Assembly (NCBI GenBank): GCA_947565255.1
Contig: CANOFI010000057.1
Span: 1 to 10,798, forward strand
DNA from: an uncultured Lachnospiraceae bacterium
GTDB taxonomy: Bacteria > Bacillota > Clostridia > Lachnospirales > Lachnospiraceae
Length of the DNA stretch: 10,798 nt
Direction of reading: 5' to 3'
Both the position numbers and the translations under genes were made by a program. This document shows positions 1 to 5,242 of the stretch, one piece after another. Each line of letters begins with the position of its first letter. Within the stretch, counting starts at the first letter, position 1. Under the pieces are notes generated by a model. That model did not search any database, was not told the DNA's origin, and saw only the letters and a program-made list of their open reading frames with translations.

Positions 1-1
1 T

Positions 2-301
2 TCTTCTTACTTTACTCCGGATAAGCTTTCTGTGTATGGGGACGCAAATTACTTAAAAGGCGGCATTGTTTATGCGGACGCCATTACGACAGTGAGCAAG
101 ACCTATGCGGAGGAGATTAAGACTCCGTTTTACGGGGAGCATTTGGACGGACTGATGCGGGCGAGACAGAATGATCTGCGCGGAATTGTCAATGGAATTG
201 ATTATGACGAATACAATCCTCAGACGGATAAATTTATATATAAAAATTACAATGCGAAAAATTTCCGCAAGGAAAAGAGTAAGAATAAGACAGGCCTGTA
301 A
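2..301 (+). CDS. glgA: Glycogen synthase, internal fragment on the opposite strand to the rest of the gene
   Basis: The frame is open from the left edge and encodes about 99 residues that match the middle of bacterial glycogen (starch) synthase, beginning SSYFTPDKL and including KGGIVYADAITTVSKTYAEE and LRGIVNGIDYDEYNP, the end of the N-terminal GT5 domain and the linker. The family-like sequence ends with NKTGL at 298, where the family would continue with a Q-rich helix; instead TAA follows at 299-301. It is exactly the part that should follow the N-terminal piece encoded on the minus strand at 842-291, so the two are one gene separated by an inversion. The GTG at 32 is not a true start. There is no ribosome-binding site and the fragment cannot be functional alone. 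The identity is clear from conserved residues; whether the rearrangement is real is not known. Confidence 0.85.
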   Translation, partial: SSYFTPDKLSVYGDANYLKGGIVYADAITTVSKTYAEEIKTPFYGEHLDGLMRARQNDLRGIVNGIDYDEYNPQTDKFIYKNYNAKNFRKEKSKNKTGL

Positions 302-842
302 TATCCTGAATCGTCTTTTTATCCCAAATACCCTGGAATTTCAGATTATGGATGGTCATAACCGACTTCATGTTCCTGTAAAATTCCCCGTCATGGAATT
401 TGTCCTTTAAAAACACAGGAATCAGACCCGTCTGCCAGTCATGGCAATGTATGATATCCGGCTGAAAATCCAGAAGGGGAAGTGCAGACAAGGCAGCCTT
501 GGAGAAAAATGCGAACTTCTCGACGTCCTCATAAATATTCCCATACGGGGTCCCGCCTGCAAAATAATATTCGTTATCTATAAAATAAAAAGTCACACCG
601 TCCAAAACAGTTTCCAGCACTCCTACGTACTGCCTTCTCCATCCAAGCGTCATATAAAAATGCGTCCGATATTCCATCATATCTTTGGCTTCCTGCTTCA
701 TGCAGGCATATTTCGGAACAATTACTCTCACATCAAAATATTCTTTATCAAAACATTTGGGCAAAGAGCCAACTACATCGGCCAGTCCACCTGTTTTAAT
801 AAATGGAACAACCTCTGAAGCAACAAAAAGTATTTTTTTCAT
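234..842 (-). CDS. glgA: Glycogen synthase, N-terminal part, interrupted by an inversion
   Basis: GlgA transfers glucose from ADP-glucose to the non-reducing end of growing alpha-1,4-glucan in the cytoplasm. The start is the ATG at 842 (MKKILFVASEVVPF), with AGGAGGT at 851-857 eight bases upstream; an in-frame extension to 893 lacks a site and is rejected. Residues 1-184 match the GT5 N-terminal Rossmann domain, with the substrate-binding KTGGLADV near residue 17, then IIHCHDWQTGL and MTIHNLKFQGIW. Homology ends at ITGL (position 291). The last 18 residues before the stop at 234 are the reverse complement of the plus-strand glgA fragment and are not GlgA-like. A normal GlgA has about 480 residues, so the acceptor half and the whole C-terminal GT5 domain are missing from this reading frame. 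The gene follows spo0A after 156 bp and has its own candidate promoter. Confidence 0.9.
   Translation of the reverse strand: MKKILFVASEVVPFIKTGGLADVVGSLPKCFDKEYFDVRVIVPKYACMKQEAKDMMEYRTHFYMTLGWRRQYVGVLETVLDGVTFYFIDNEYYFAGGTPYGNIYEDVEKFAFFSKAALSALPLLDFQPDIIHCHDWQTGLIPVFLKDKFHDGEFYRNMKSVMTIHNLKFQGIWDKKTIQDITGLSYSYSFPCGNFSHCNFYI
290..299. repeat. Palindrome ACAGGCCTGT at the glgA inversion junction
   Basis: This perfect 10-bp palindrome is the exact point where the plus-strand glgA fragment meets the minus-strand N-terminal part. Both sides read Thr-Gly-Leu (aca ggc ctg) through it: NKTGL on the plus strand and DITGL on the minus strand. Both are what the GlgA family would have at those two places, so the uninterrupted gene should carry ACAGGCCTG twice, about 300 bp apart. 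Only one copy is inside the window. Confidence 0.85.
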
Positions 843-908
843 GATCCGATACCTCCTACTTAACATGTTAGATTTCCTGGCTGAGCCAGACATTCTCTAA
901 TATATTCT

Positions 909-937
909 ATTATAACTCATTTTGGGTATCATTGAAA
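909..937 (-). promoter_or_regulatory. Candidate sigma-A promoter for glgA
   Basis: On the minus strand a perfect -10 TATAAT lies at 909-914, with a weak -35 TTTCAA (three of six consensus bases) at 932-937 and a 17-bp spacer. It would give a leader of about 60 nt before the AGGAGGT of glgA. The surrounding gap is very AT-rich, so the match could be chance. Confidence 0.35.
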
Positions 938-971
938 GTAAAATATTCCATTTTTATTAAATATTTATATT

Positions 972-985
972 CGAACAAATGTTCT
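972..985. promoter_or_regulatory. Candidate Gram-positive LexA (SOS) box
   Basis: CGAACAAATGTTCT matches 13 of 14 positions of the Gram-positive LexA/DinR consensus CGAACRNRYGTTYC; the core is the inverted repeat GAACA-AA-TGTTC. It lies just after the spo0A stop codon and about 60 bp upstream of the candidate glgA -10. Neither neighbour is a usual SOS gene, so function is uncertain. Confidence 0.35.
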
Positions 986-998
986 CTCATATTGACAT

Positions 999-1799
999 TT
1001 AATTATAATTTTTTTTCTTATATTCTAAACGGATTTTATCTGCAATTAACGCAATAAATTCTGAATTTGTCGGTTTTCCCTTTCCATTGTGAACCGTATA
1101 GCCAAACAATTCGTCAATGGTGTCCATTTTTCCCCTGCTCCACGCAACCTCTATCGCATGGCGGATTGCCCGCTCCACACGGCTGGGTGTTGTCTGATGC
1201 CGTTTTGCAATCGTAGGATATAGCACCTTGGTGATGGAGTTCAGCATATCAATGTCCTTTACGACCATGATAATTGCATCCCGCAAATATTGATACCCCT
1301 TTATATGTGCCGGTACACCGATTTCATGAATCATGTTGGTGACATCCTCCTCCAGATTCCTCACCGGTTCCGCTAAAACTTCGCTGATATTCACCCTTCC
1401 GTCATTCCGTATGCGCATTTTCATATTGCGCAGATTTTTAATACGGTCAATCACCATCTCTCTCTCAAACGGCTTCATAATATAATAATCCGCGCCGAGA
1501 TGAAACGCATTTTCTGTTATATTTTCATTCCCAATCGCCGAAACAATAATAAATTCCGGCTGCTTTTTCATGGAATTGTCGCTTTTTATCTTTTCCATGA
1601 TGCTAAGCCCATCCATTTTGGGCATAATAATATCTAAAAGCACGACATCCGGCTGTTTTTCTTTAATCATCCGGTAGGCTTCCTCACCGTCCTGTGCCTT
1701 TCCAACCAAATCCAGCTCACTGTCGCTGTTAACAATCTCGCTTAAAACCTCCCGAACCACATAATTATCGTCAATAACCGCAACGTTTAACTTTTCCAT
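999..1799 (-). CDS. spo0A: Stage 0 sporulation response regulator Spo0A
   Basis: Spo0A is the master transcription factor for entry into sporulation, activated by phosphorylation and binding 0A boxes. The 266-residue product has the usual length. An N-terminal receiver domain (about 1-120) shows the acidic pair D10 D11, phospho-acceptor D56 in VVLLDIIMP, the conserved S87 in IIVSAIG and switch lysine K109 in YIMKP. A linker leads to the Spo0A-specific C-terminal DNA-binding domain (about 150-266), with the helix-turn-helix region around SRVERAIRHAIEVAWSRG and the conserved IDELFGYT and GKPTNSEFIALIAD. The ATG at 1799 is preceded by AGGAGG at 1810-1815 with a 10-base gap. The gene is monocistronic by appearance: a long repeat-bearing leader separates it from ilvE. 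spoIVB, which lies directly upstream of spo0A in many Bacilli and Clostridia, is absent here. No terminator hairpin is seen after the stop. Confidence 0.97.
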   Translation of the reverse strand: MEKLNVAVIDDNYVVREVLSEIVNSDSELDLVGKAQDGEEAYRMIKEKQPDVVLLDIIMPKMDGLSIMEKIKSDNSMKKQPEFIIVSAIGNENITENAFHLGADYYIMKPFEREMVIDRIKNLRNMKMRIRNDGRVNISEVLAEPVRNLEEDVTNMIHEIGVPAHIKGYQYLRDAIIMVVKDIDMLNSITKVLYPTIAKRHQTTPSRVERAIRHAIEVAWSRGKMDTIDELFGYTVHNGKGKPTNSEFIALIADKIRLEYKKKNYN

Positions 1800-1877
1800 T
1801 AATGACTCTCCTCCTCATTCAATCCTCATATAACCCCTTATATTTAAACCTTGATTTTACAGCGCCCTAAAGGACTA

Positions 1878-1961
1878 GACCCCGCGGGTCGTCGCACAGC
1901 GCATGCATTACGGTGTGCCCTATGAGTATACCGTAGCTTTGCATGCATTATGGTATGCCCT
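1878..1961. repeat. Structured repeat cluster in the spo0A leader
   Basis: The 333-bp gap between spo0A and ilvE has no gene. It holds two 21-bp direct repeats, 1901-1921 and 1941-1961, that differ at two positions (gcatgcattaYggtRtgccct, 40-bp period). Between and across them runs an inverted repeat TACGGT (1909-1914) / ACCGTA (1930-1935), and beside them lies a short palindrome GACCC-cgc-GGGTC (1878-1890). Its base composition is more GC-rich than the flanks. This could be a dispersed intergenic repeat element or a folded leader of the spo0A transcript; the sequence alone does not decide. Confidence 0.6.
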
Positions 1962-1983
1962 TCAGACATCCCTCACATGCTTC

Positions 1984-2012
1984 ATTATAAATTGCACAAA
2001 TCGGATATGCAA
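1984..2012 (-). promoter_or_regulatory. Candidate sigma-A promoter for spo0A
   Basis: On the minus strand TTGCAT (2007-2012), a 17-bp spacer and a perfect TATAAT (1984-1989) are seen. Transcription from here would start near 1977 and give a leader of about 180 nt that contains the repeat cluster. No clear sigma-H promoter was recognised, although one is expected for spo0A in related organisms. Confidence 0.4.
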
Positions 2013-2097
2013 CCGTCTTTTATCGCAAAATCCGACACAGTACTATTTCCTTTTTTATAATCCGGTCTTATAAACTCGAAAAAACACCTCCCCCCAG

Positions 2098-2104
2098 TGT
2101 CGAA
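2098..2104 (+). promoter_or_regulatory. Candidate 0A box
   Basis: TGTCGAA is an exact copy of the core Spo0A-binding sequence (TGNCGAA). It lies between ilvE and spo0A, about 90 bp upstream of the candidate spo0A promoter, where autoregulation by phosphorylated Spo0A would be sensible. A seven-base match can occur by chance in a gap of this size. Confidence 0.3.
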
Positions 2105-2132
2105 TCATACCGAAATTATTTTGCCCCCTATT

Positions 2133-3158
2133 TTATTTGATTACCTTAATCCAGCCTTCCGGCGCTTCCAGACGTCCCATCTGAATCCCTGTCAGTGTAT
2201 CGTACAGCTTTCTGGTCACCGGACCCATATCGTCCATACCGCTCGGAATATTGATTTCCTTTCCGTGGTCCACAATTTTCCCAACCGGCGAAATAACCGC
2301 TGCCGTACCGCACAAGCCGCATTCTGCAAATTCCTTTACCTCATCAAATAACACTTCCCTCTCCACAACTTCCATTCCCAGGTATTTTTCTGCAACATAC
2401 AGAAGGGAACGCCTTGTAATAGACGGAAGAATGCTGTCAGACTTTGGTGTCACCACTTTATTGTCCTTTGTGATAAAAATAAAATTCGCCCCGCCGGTTT
2501 CTTCCACCTTTGTTCTTGTTGCAGCATCCAGATACATATTTTCATCAAATCCATTTTTATGCGCCGTAACAATCGCATGAAGACTCATGGCGTAGTTCAG
2601 GCCGCCTTTTACATGCCCGGTACCGCGCGGCGCCGCACGGTCAAAATCACTGACACATAAGGTGAGCGGCTTTGCGCCTCCTTTAAAATACGGACCAACC
2701 GGTGTCGTAAACACACGAAACTGGTATTCATCTGCCGGTTTTACACCGATCACCGCATTGGTTCCAAACATATACGGACGGATATACAGCGTTGCACCCG
2801 AACCATACGGAGGAACATAGGCTTCATTCGCCAGCACTGTCTCGCATACGGCATCTACAAAACGCTGTTCATCAAACACAGGCATCTCCAGCCTTTTTGC
2901 AGTATCCGCCATTCTCGATGCATTCAAATCCGGACGAAACGTTACAATCCGCCCATCCTGCGTTGTATATGCTTTCAATCCCTCAAAACATGTCTGTGCA
3001 TACTGAAGCACACAGGCACATTCATTCAGTGCAATCGTTTCGTCCGCTACCTGCCCACCTTCGTCCCATGAACCATCCTTGTAATTCGAAACATACCGGC
3101 TGTCACACGAGATATAACTAAATCCTAAATTTGCCCAATCAATGTTCTTTTTTTCCAT
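2133..3158 (-). CDS. ilvE: Branched-chain amino acid aminotransferase
   Basis: This PLP enzyme transfers the amino group between glutamate and the 2-oxo acids of leucine, isoleucine and valine, the last step of their synthesis. The 341-residue protein belongs to fold-type IV aminotransferases of the longer, eukaryote-like BCAT type. Visible landmarks are CFEGLKAY (about 57-64), YIRPYMFGT (125-133), PVGPYFKGG (153-161) and the PLP lysine K184 in GTGHVKGGLNYA, followed by VEETGGANFIF (218-228) and the C-terminal CGTAAVISPVG. The start chosen is the ATG at 3158 (MEKKNIDW), with GGAGAT at 3165-3170 six bases upstream; the longer frame up to 3218 has no site. It lies 155 bp after eno and has its own near-consensus promoter, so it is probably transcribed alone. 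No terminator hairpin was found after the stop. Confidence 0.95.
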   Translation of the reverse strand: MEKKNIDWANLGFSYISCDSRYVSNYKDGSWDEGGQVADETIALNECACVLQYAQTCFEGLKAYTTQDGRIVTFRPDLNASRMADTAKRLEMPVFDEQRFVDAVCETVLANEAYVPPYGSGATLYIRPYMFGTNAVIGVKPADEYQFRVFTTPVGPYFKGGAKPLTLCVSDFDRAAPRGTGHVKGGLNYAMSLHAIVTAHKNGFDENMYLDAATRTKVEETGGANFIFITKDNKVVTPKSDSILPSITRRSLLYVAEKYLGMEVVEREVLFDEVKEFAECGLCGTAAVISPVGKIVDHGKEINIPSGMDDMGPVTRKLYDTLTGIQMGRLEAPEGWIKVIK

Positions 3159-3208
3159 AATCTTATCTCCATTCTGTACGTCCGCTTCATGCAGGCATCT
3201 GTTTACAG

Positions 3209-3238
3209 GCGGTTCCAATCGTTTTTACTGCAAACCGC
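3209..3238 (-). other. Hairpin in the ilvE leader
   Basis: GCGGTT (3209-3214) and AACCGC (3233-3238) form a six-base-pair stem with an 18-nt loop in the roughly 95-nt ilvE leader. On the transcript the 5' arm reads GCGGTT and the 3' arm AACCGC. No U-run follows, so it is not a terminator. It may be a weak leader structure; no known riboswitch is recognised. Confidence 0.3.
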
Positions 3239-3260
3239 TCCTATTTACACCATACCTTTT

Positions 3261-3289
3261 ATTTTAAATTCGTATTTACAACATGTCAA
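3261..3289 (-). promoter_or_regulatory. Sigma-A promoter for ilvE
   Basis: On the minus strand a perfect -35 TTGACA (3284-3289), a 17-bp spacer and a five-of-six -10 TAAAAT (3261-3266) make a near-consensus promoter. It starts only 25 bp after the eno stop codon and predicts a leader of about 95 nt. The rny promoter in this window has the same two boxes and spacing. Confidence 0.75.
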
Positions 3290-3313
3290 TAGATTTAGAA
3301 AATTTTTACCAAT

Positions 3314-4627
3314 TTATTTGTTTAATTCTTCCTCAATACGCAGCAGACGGTTATATTTTGCAGTCCGCTCTCCCCGGCAGGGTGCGCCGGTTTTCATATA
3401 GCCGCAGTCCAGACCGACCGCAAGATCGGATATGATGGTATCCTCGGTCTCTCCGCTCCGGTGGGACATAATCGTCTTATATCCATGCTCCTTTGCATAT
3501 GCAACCGTTTTCACTGTCTCAGAAAGACTTCCGATTTGATTCGGTTTAATAAGAATTGCATTGGCAGCGCCCATTTCAACTCCTTTTTTGAGACGCTCTA
3601 CATTGGTCACAAACAAATCATCACCGACAAGCATGACTTTATCTCCCAGCCGCTTTGTCAGTTCGACCCATCCCTGCCAGTCTTCCTGGTCCAGGCCGTC
3701 TTCAATCGAAATTAACGGATATTTTTCAACCAGCTGCTCATACAGCTGAATCATTTCCTCTGTGCTTCTTGTAATCTGCATCGTTTCCGTATCCGGCTTA
3801 GCAACCAGTTTTCCCTTTTTCCGCTGCAGCGCCCGGGTTTCTCCCGCAAAAAAGTACATGGCGCTGTCCGGCTGGTACAGCTCGCTGGCCGCCGCATCCA
3901 TTGCAAATGCAATATCTTTTCCAGGCTCATACCCTGCCTGTCTTACCGCACGCATAAAATAGTCAAACACCTCAAATGCCGTAGATAAACCGGGAGCAAA
4001 TCCTCCCTCATCCCCTACACTGGTAATATGTCCGTCTTCCTCCAGCAATTTTTTCAGCGTATGGTAAACCTCTACGCACATCCGCACCCCCTCTTTGAAA
4101 CAGCAGGCGCCCACCGGCATAATCATAAATTCCTGAAAATCAAGGTCATTGGTCTGGCAATGCACTCCGCCGTTTATGCAGTTGTCCATATGCATTGGCA
4201 GGGAATAGTTTCCATCCTTCCCGACAAACTGGTATACTTCTTTTCCCTCCTCCAGAGCAGCCGCTTTGGCGCAGGCAAAGGAAACTGCCAGAATTGCATT
4301 GGCACCAAGTTTTGACTTATCTTTCGTACCATCCGCCTTTATCATCAGACCGTCAATCTCCTCCGTCTTTGATGCATCCATCTCATGAATCAGATTGCGG
4401 ATGATTCCATCAATGTTGCTGATTGCCGTTTTTACGCCTTTTCCCATATAACGCGACTTATCCCCGTCCCGCAGCTCCAATGCCTCAAAATCACCGGTTG
4501 AAGCTCCGCTTGGTGCAACTCCGATTCCCTTTTTTCCGCCTTCTAAAACCACTTCTGCCTCTACTGTCGGATTTCCTCTGGAATCCAGAACTTCCCGTCC
4601 ATGTACATGTACAATTTTTCCACTCAT
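3314..4627 (-). CDS. eno: Enolase (phosphopyruvate hydratase), somewhat divergent
   Basis: Enolase interconverts 2-phosphoglycerate and phosphoenolpyruvate in glycolysis, in the cytoplasm. The product has 437 residues, slightly longer than the usual ~430. The start is the ATG at 4627 (MSGKIVHVHGREVLDSRGNPTVE) with AAAGGAAAA upstream; a 50-residue in-frame extension to 4777 is not enolase-like. The N-terminal domain has the mobile-loop GASTG (41-45). The barrel carries H156, E166 (FQEF), E207 (GDEGGFAP), the magnesium ligands D244, E309 (SIEDG) and D336 (GDDLF), catalytic K361 (ILIKPNQIG), SHRSGETED (388-396) and K412 (MKTGAPCRGER). Departures from the norm are INGGVHCQTND where most have INGGSHADN, KPNQIG for KVNQIG, and extra basic residues around 262-283 (ETRALQRKKGK). 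All key catalytic residues remain, so it should be active, but it may be a second enolase paralogue. No glycolytic partner genes are adjacent. Confidence 0.95.
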   Translation of the reverse strand: MSGKIVHVHGREVLDSRGNPTVEAEVVLEGGKKGIGVAPSGASTGDFEALELRDGDKSRYMGKGVKTAISNIDGIIRNLIHEMDASKTEEIDGLMIKADGTKDKSKLGANAILAVSFACAKAAALEEGKEVYQFVGKDGNYSLPMHMDNCINGGVHCQTNDLDFQEFMIMPVGACCFKEGVRMCVEVYHTLKKLLEEDGHITSVGDEGGFAPGLSTAFEVFDYFMRAVRQAGYEPGKDIAFAMDAAASELYQPDSAMYFFAGETRALQRKKGKLVAKPDTETMQITRSTEEMIQLYEQLVEKYPLISIEDGLDQEDWQGWVELTKRLGDKVMLVGDDLFVTNVERLKKGVEMGAANAILIKPNQIGSLSETVKTVAYAKEHGYKTIMSHRSGETEDTIISDLAVGLDCGYMKTGAPCRGERTAKYNRLLRIEEELNK

Positions 4628-4683
4628 AATTAATTTTCCTTTCTGAAAAGCATATTGTAGTATCATGTCTATACGACAAGAAA

Positions 4684-4717
4684 GTATTCCCAATTTCGTA
4701 AAATGTATTCCCAAATT
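4684..4717. repeat. Two direct repeats upstream of eno, possible operator
   Basis: GTATTCCCAATTT (4684-4696) and GTATTCCCAAATT (4705-4717) are 13-bp direct repeats that differ at one position, with starts 21 bp apart, i.e. two helical turns. They lie about 60-90 bp upstream of the eno start, where a regulator could bind in tandem. No good sigma-A promoter was recognised in the 250-bp gap between the 6S terminator and eno; TACAAT at 4654-4659 and TATAGA at 4668-4673 are possible -10 boxes without convincing -35 partners. Confidence 0.4.
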
Positions 4718-4877
4718 GCGTTTTATCCAGGCACAATTCCGAGCATGCTCTTCTATTTCCTGTTCCTGGTTCTCCATTTTTGTTCAAATGCTGCTCTGGA
4801 GCATGTCTGGATATCCATTCACGCAAGCCGTGAAATATGGTTTACATAAAACAATTTTCAGACACACTCCTGTAAAG

Positions 4878-4917
4878 AAAAAAGACTACCCAACATCATA
4901 CCATGATTTGAGTAGCC
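4878..4917 (-). terminator. Rho-independent terminator after the 6S RNA gene
   Basis: On the minus strand GGCTACTCAA-ATCA pairs with TGATGTTGGGTAGTC (stem 4884-4898 with 4904-4917, one bulged base at 4894, two G-U pairs, loop about five bases) and is followed by six T (4878-4883). This is a strong intrinsic terminator pointing away from rny and towards eno. Confidence 0.9.
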
Positions 4918-5102
4918 TTATTTTCATATACAGCCCAAGATGCCGTTTGTGCAATTTTGACGCCTAGCAATGCTAGGTGGGCAACCGCACCTAATCTTCT
5001 GCCATCCGTTCAAAGACGGCCCGACATCCAATTAGAAATATAGGAATCCCATAAACGTAAATGTAGGTTCAAAATAGCACTTTATCGTACATCCCAGGTT
5101 CT
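4918..5102 (-). ncRNA. ssrS: Probable 6S RNA
   Basis: 6S RNA mimics an open promoter and sequesters the housekeeping RNA polymerase holoenzyme. A free-standing gene is indicated by a promoter directly upstream and a strong terminator directly downstream, with no plausible reading frame between. The primary transcript would be about 185 nt up to the terminator hairpin. The two ends fold on each other into a long rod: GTGCTATTTTGA (5080-5069) pairs at 11 of 12 positions with TCAAAATTGCAC (4960-4949). Further out, blocks around 5086-5103 and 4931-4943 give interrupted pairing. Internally, TAGGTG/CACCTA (4993-4988 with 4979-4974) and CCGT/ACGG (5019-5016 with 5009-5006) form hairpins. The rod-like fold, length and resemblance to clostridial 6S sequences support the call. 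It is made from recognition and hand folding, not from a covariance search; another structured small RNA remains possible. Confidence 0.65.
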
Positions 5103-5108
5103 GATTAT

Positions 5109-5137
5109 AGTATATATTATTTTTGCAAAAATTACAA
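5109..5137 (-). promoter_or_regulatory. Promoter of the 6S RNA gene
   Basis: On the minus strand TTGTAA (5132-5137), a 17-bp spacer and TATACT (5109-5114) are followed by an expected start near 5101-5103. An overlapping perfect TATAAT at 5104-5109 is an alternative -10 but lacks a -35 at proper distance. Together with the terminator at 4878-4917 it brackets the RNA gene. Confidence 0.6.
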
Positions 5138-5197
5138 CAGGAAATTAAATTTTCTTCTTACATTTTTTTCCTTTAAAAAATCTGAAGCTTCCCATAG

Positions 5198-5227
5198 TAA
5201 GAAACGGAGTTGCCATAAACAACCCCG
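5198..5227 (-). terminator. Rho-independent terminator of rny
   Basis: On the minus strand CGGGGTTG (5227-5220) pairs with CAACTCCG (5212-5205) in an eight-base-pair stem, with one G-U pair and a seven-base loop, followed by TTTCTTA. It begins 16 bp after the rny stop codon and separates rny from the 6S gene. Confidence 0.75.
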
Positions 5228-5242
5228 CTTTATGTTCTCTCT

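Noticed and set aside
992..1009. Plus-strand TTGACA and TATAAT beside the LexA-like box
   Set aside because: The two boxes are only six bases apart and lie in AT-rich DNA; any transcript would be antisense to spo0A with no support.
3215..3225. TGGAACCGC on the minus strand in the ilvE leader, resembling the conserved T-box sequence
   Set aside because: The leader is only about 95 nt, with no specifier stem, no terminator and no U-run. The AACCGC is simply one arm of the 3209-3238 hairpin.
4628..4777. N-terminal 50-residue extension of enolase
   Set aside because: The sequence is unlike any enolase N-terminus, and the ATG at 4627 gives the family start with an upstream purine-rich site.
4665..4967. 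100-codon open frame on the plus strand
   Set aside because: It runs antisense through the 6S RNA region, its terminator and the eno leader, has no ribosome-binding site, and its product resembles nothing recognisable.
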